Source: Solenopsis invicta (Eukaryota > Arthropoda > Insecta > Hymenoptera > Formicidae). Taken from it: 64,000 nt of DNA. How positions within the stretch are numbered: the stretch's first letter is position 1; each line of letters begins with the position of its first letter. Both the position numbers and the translations under genes were made by a program. Below are positions 61,301 to 64,000 of the stretch, piece by piece. The DNA is taken from positions 2,249,433 to 2,313,432 of the forward strand of contig NC_052676.1 in assembly GCF_016802725.1 (NCBI RefSeq). The letters run 5' to 3'. The notes under the pieces were generated by a model that did no database searches, had not been told where the DNA came from, and was given only the letters and a program-made list of their open reading frames with translations.

Positions 61301-63084
61301 GATACTTAATTTTCTACATAAGTCAAATTATAAACAAAATACATAGAAAAATTAGCTCTTTATTTACAACAATATTTTCTTTTATTTTTTAGTATATTCT
61401 TCCGGCAATAGTGCACATTAACAATCAACCTCGTCTTAGCCGTGGCGACGGACCAATTGTCCTGATTCTCGCTCCCACGCGCGAATTGGCTCAACAAATC
61501 CAAACGGTTGCACGTGATTTTGGTTCGTCCTCGTGTATCCGCAACACCTGCATCTTTGGCGGCTCGCCGAAGGGACCTCAAGCACGCGATCTTGAGCGCG
61601 GAGTGGAAATCTGTATCGCGACACCCGGTAGACTGATCGATTTCCTCGAGAAAGGTACCACGAATTTGCGTAGGTGCACATATTTGGTTTTGGACGAGGC
61701 CGATCGAATGCTTGATATGGGTTTCGAGCCGCAGATACGCAAAATCATCGAACAGATTCGACCTGATCGGCAGGTACTCATGTGGTCTGCCACTTGGCCC
61801 AAAGAGGTGCAGGCTCTTGCCGAAGACTTCCTCACTGATTACATCCAGATAAATATTGGGTCATTAACTTTGGCAGCCAATCATAACATTCGACAAATTA
61901 TCGAGATCTGCCAGGAACACGAAAAGGAAACAAAATTGTCGCAATTGTTGCGCGAAATTGGGGCCGAGCGCAGCAAGATGATCATTTTTGTGGAGACGAA
62001 GAAAAAGGTCGATGACATTACGAAGACGATTAAACGCGATGGCTGGCCAGCAATCTCGATTCACGGTGACAAATCGCAGCCGGAGCGCGATTACGTTCTA
62101 TCAGAATTCCGTAATGGAAAGACTATGATCTTAGTCGCGACAGATGTGGCGGCGCGCGGCTTGGATGTCGAGGATGTCAAGTACGTTATTAATTTTGACT
62201 ACCCCAATAGTTCCGAGGACTACATCCACAGGATCGGCAGAACCGGTCGCTGCCAGAGCGCAGGCACTGCCTATGCTTACTTTACACCGAACAACGCGAG
62301 GCAAGCGAAAGAATTAATCGCAGTGCTGGAGGAGGCCGGTCAAGCTATAAACCCACAATTGGCGGAAATGGCGAATTCCGTCAGGAACCAATACGGCAAG
62401 GGACGAACACGGTGGTATAACTTGCGATCAACGATAAACCATTATAATAAGGATAACAATTCTCACGGAAGTCCTAGAAACAACATCAGCCCAACGACGA
62501 ACAACTGGCAGCATATGTTGCAGACGAACACACAGCATGGGCAGCAGCATGGTCAGCATGGACATCATAATCAAATGATGAATCAAGAGAAGCCCGTAAC
62601 ACGTCATCCACGCAACAATAGCAATAACAGCTATCAAACCAATCGGCAGAATCAACATCAGAATTACCAACCACAGCATTCCTATCAGCAGCAGCATCAG
62701 CAGCGACAATCCATCACTGGCTATCCAAACAGCTATCAAACGACTAACAACACTTGTCAACCTACGCATCAGACTACCAGTGCGCCCAGATACCAAGGCA
62801 GAACTGGATATCAGGGTAATCGTTTCCAAAATAGGCAGAACGGCTTCAGCAGCAATCAGAATCAACCAAACGTTTATTCGATGCCGCCGCACTTCATGAT
62901 GCCGTCCGGTGGACCCGCGGACTCTGGTATTCAGAATCTCATGAACAACAAGTTCTTCCAGACCAATCGACCGCCGCCCAACGCTGGTGCCTGTGCCTAT
63001 CAATCGATGGGCTATGGCCACCCAACGCTTCAAGCAGTGCCGCCGTATGCTTATACGTACCCGCCCACACCGGTACAGCAGTGA
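58305..63084 (+). CDS. Rm62: DEAD-box RNA helicase, Rm62/DDX5 (p68) type
   Basis: Three exons join in phase: 58305-58345, 60688-61156, 61393-63084, giving 733 residues. The tiny first exon encodes 13 residues plus two bases and was chosen because its donor GTACGT fits the phase of exon 2. Helicase motifs are all intact: Q motif (GFAEPTAIQAQGWP), I AQTGSGKT (161-168), Ia APTRELA (197-203), Ib TPGR (247-250), II DEAD (271-274), III SAT (302-304), V VATDVAARG (418-426) and VI HRIGRTGR (449-456). The p68-type N-terminal block (KKNFYDP...GKEITVKG) is present. The family unwinds RNA in splicing, transcription, miRNA processing and, in flies, silencing. Residues about 516-733 form a long tail rich in Q, N, H and Y instead of the short RGG tail. 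Other upstream exons or starts are possible. Confidence 0.94.
59106..59193. repeat. Short hairpin in helicase intron 1
   Basis: Arms 59106-59132 and 59167-59193 match inversely at 25 of 27 positions. The loop contains ATCTTTGTGAGT twice. Confidence 0.75.
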
Positions 63085-64000
63085 CGCCTCCCGCGATGCA
63101 AAACTATCGCGGTACGGGCTAAGTGAAGTAAGTATGTGTCCCGCTTATCGGGCTTTAGATAGACTGTCGATAATATTAAAATAATTTGCAGAGGTTGCAA
63201 AGTTTTATTTTGCAATTTGTCATTCTTGAACTAAAGTTGCACAGTTCAATTAATTACGATCTTAGAACGTATCTTGCTTGCGGAATTTTAATACTTTCTG
63301 AGAAAGAAATTACCTTTTTGCTAAAAATGAAATTATTATGATTTTTTTTACGATTTTTCGAAACAGATCAGAAATGCGCTGTTTGAATCATAGTTTCCAT
63401 TTTTTTATTTTTCATTAACACCTACACTTCAACGTATCGACAGTCTATTGTACTATTTTTAACGTAATACTTGTTCTCATTTTGTTTTTCATTTATTTTT
63501 TCCTGGAATTGTGCCAACAACATCTTTATTTCTTATTAGATATTAATCACGACGGAATCACACAATAGGTTCCGAATAGAAAATAAATTTCGATGTTTGC
63601 TATCATTTAAAGAAAATGATTTAAACATTTTAACAATTTGAGTTTGATTAACGATACTGAGATATTAAGACGCATGATAGCTCGCGTCACTGCCAAAATT
63701 TAAAGGCCAAAACACAAGAGAAAACTCGAAAGATATATTTTGATTCAAATATTGATTTAAGTATAAAATTTTGTAATTACTTCAAGTTGCAAATGACTAG
63801 AGCATTAAAAAATTATATAAATGTGCAAGTATAAAAGCTAATGAAAGAATATGTCGAAAATTTGAGCAAAAATGGAAAAGTGAATTAATGGTTTTTTATT
63901 TCTCCTTGTCGAGACAATTTCATTGAAGTTAGGTACTCTAAGGTAATAAAAATAATTAAAAGTATAAAAATATATAAAAAAAATAAATGCAAAAAAATAA
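63085..64000 (+). other. 3'-UTR and downstream of the Rm62-type gene
   Basis: AT-rich sequence with several possible polyadenylation signals, for example AATAAA near 63592 and close to the window end. No further coding exon was recognised. Confidence 0.6.

Noticed and set aside
62428..63033. 201-codon minus-strand hydrophobic frame
   Set aside because: It is antisense to the Q/N/H-rich helicase tail; CAG/CAT codons read backwards give Leu/Met, so the apparent membrane segments are spurious.
1..64000. CRISPR arrays, operons, phage or plasmid genes
   Set aside because: None were seen. All coding genes but one have spliceosomal introns, and the only repeats are microsatellites, MITE-like elements and protein repeats.

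Overview
The window is nuclear DNA of an insect, most likely a hymenopteran and probably an ant. It is AT-rich, with short introns that have clean GT/AG borders. The proteins match insect family layouts: a long neurabin with a SAM domain, Megator/TPR, Rm62 and Pvf-type growth factors. Core promoters carry a TATA box plus a TCAGT initiator. The species assignment is inference. No prokaryotic, viral or organellar genes were seen. Eight protein genes could be assembled exon by exon, plus one tRNA gene. Seven of the eight proteins were joined by hand from exons whose splice phases agree at every junction; the eighth, the growth factor at 43.6 kb, has an undivided coding region. 

Layout: 52-2752 (+) carbohydrate sulfotransferase of the HNK-1/CHST8-14 type, with a tRNA-Asp(GTC) antisense in intron 1. 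3428-7189 (-) Uba2, the catalytic E1 subunit for SUMO, convergent with the sulfotransferase. 7190-12726 is a GC-rich island, then the long 5' leader/intron of the next gene, which holds a 0.8-kb sequence present in three diverged tandem copies. 12727-27483 (+) neurabin/spinophilin, 17 coding exons, 2067 residues. 32302-35462 (+) DNAAF4 (DYX1C1). 36116-36740 (-) and 43633-44130 (+) two divergent small secreted PDGF/VEGF-type cystine-knot factors. 47959-57277 (-) TPR/Megator, 12 coding exons, 2362 residues. 58305-63084 (+) an Rm62/DDX5-type DEAD-box helicase, head to head with TPR.

Functionally these are mostly unrelated cell-biology genes: SUMO activation, nuclear-pore basket, RNA helicase, actin/PP1 scaffold, dynein-arm assembly and Golgi sulfation. 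They do not form an operon or a dedicated system. The one likely functional cluster is the pair of Pvf-like ligands. They share an unusual cystine-knot spacing, both lack the residue that is normally the second cysteine, and both have ATCGAT (DRE-like) boxes upstream.

Between and within the genes lie several short inverted-repeat elements. The clearest is a 235-bp element with perfect 30-bp terminal inverted repeats and an 8-bp target duplication, sitting in the shared TPR/Rm62 promoter interval. I did not find a convincing novel multi-gene system. The best leads are the divergent growth-factor pair, the recent MITE, a duplicated promoter-like unit at 46 kb and the hairpin around a 5'-UTR intron of neurabin.
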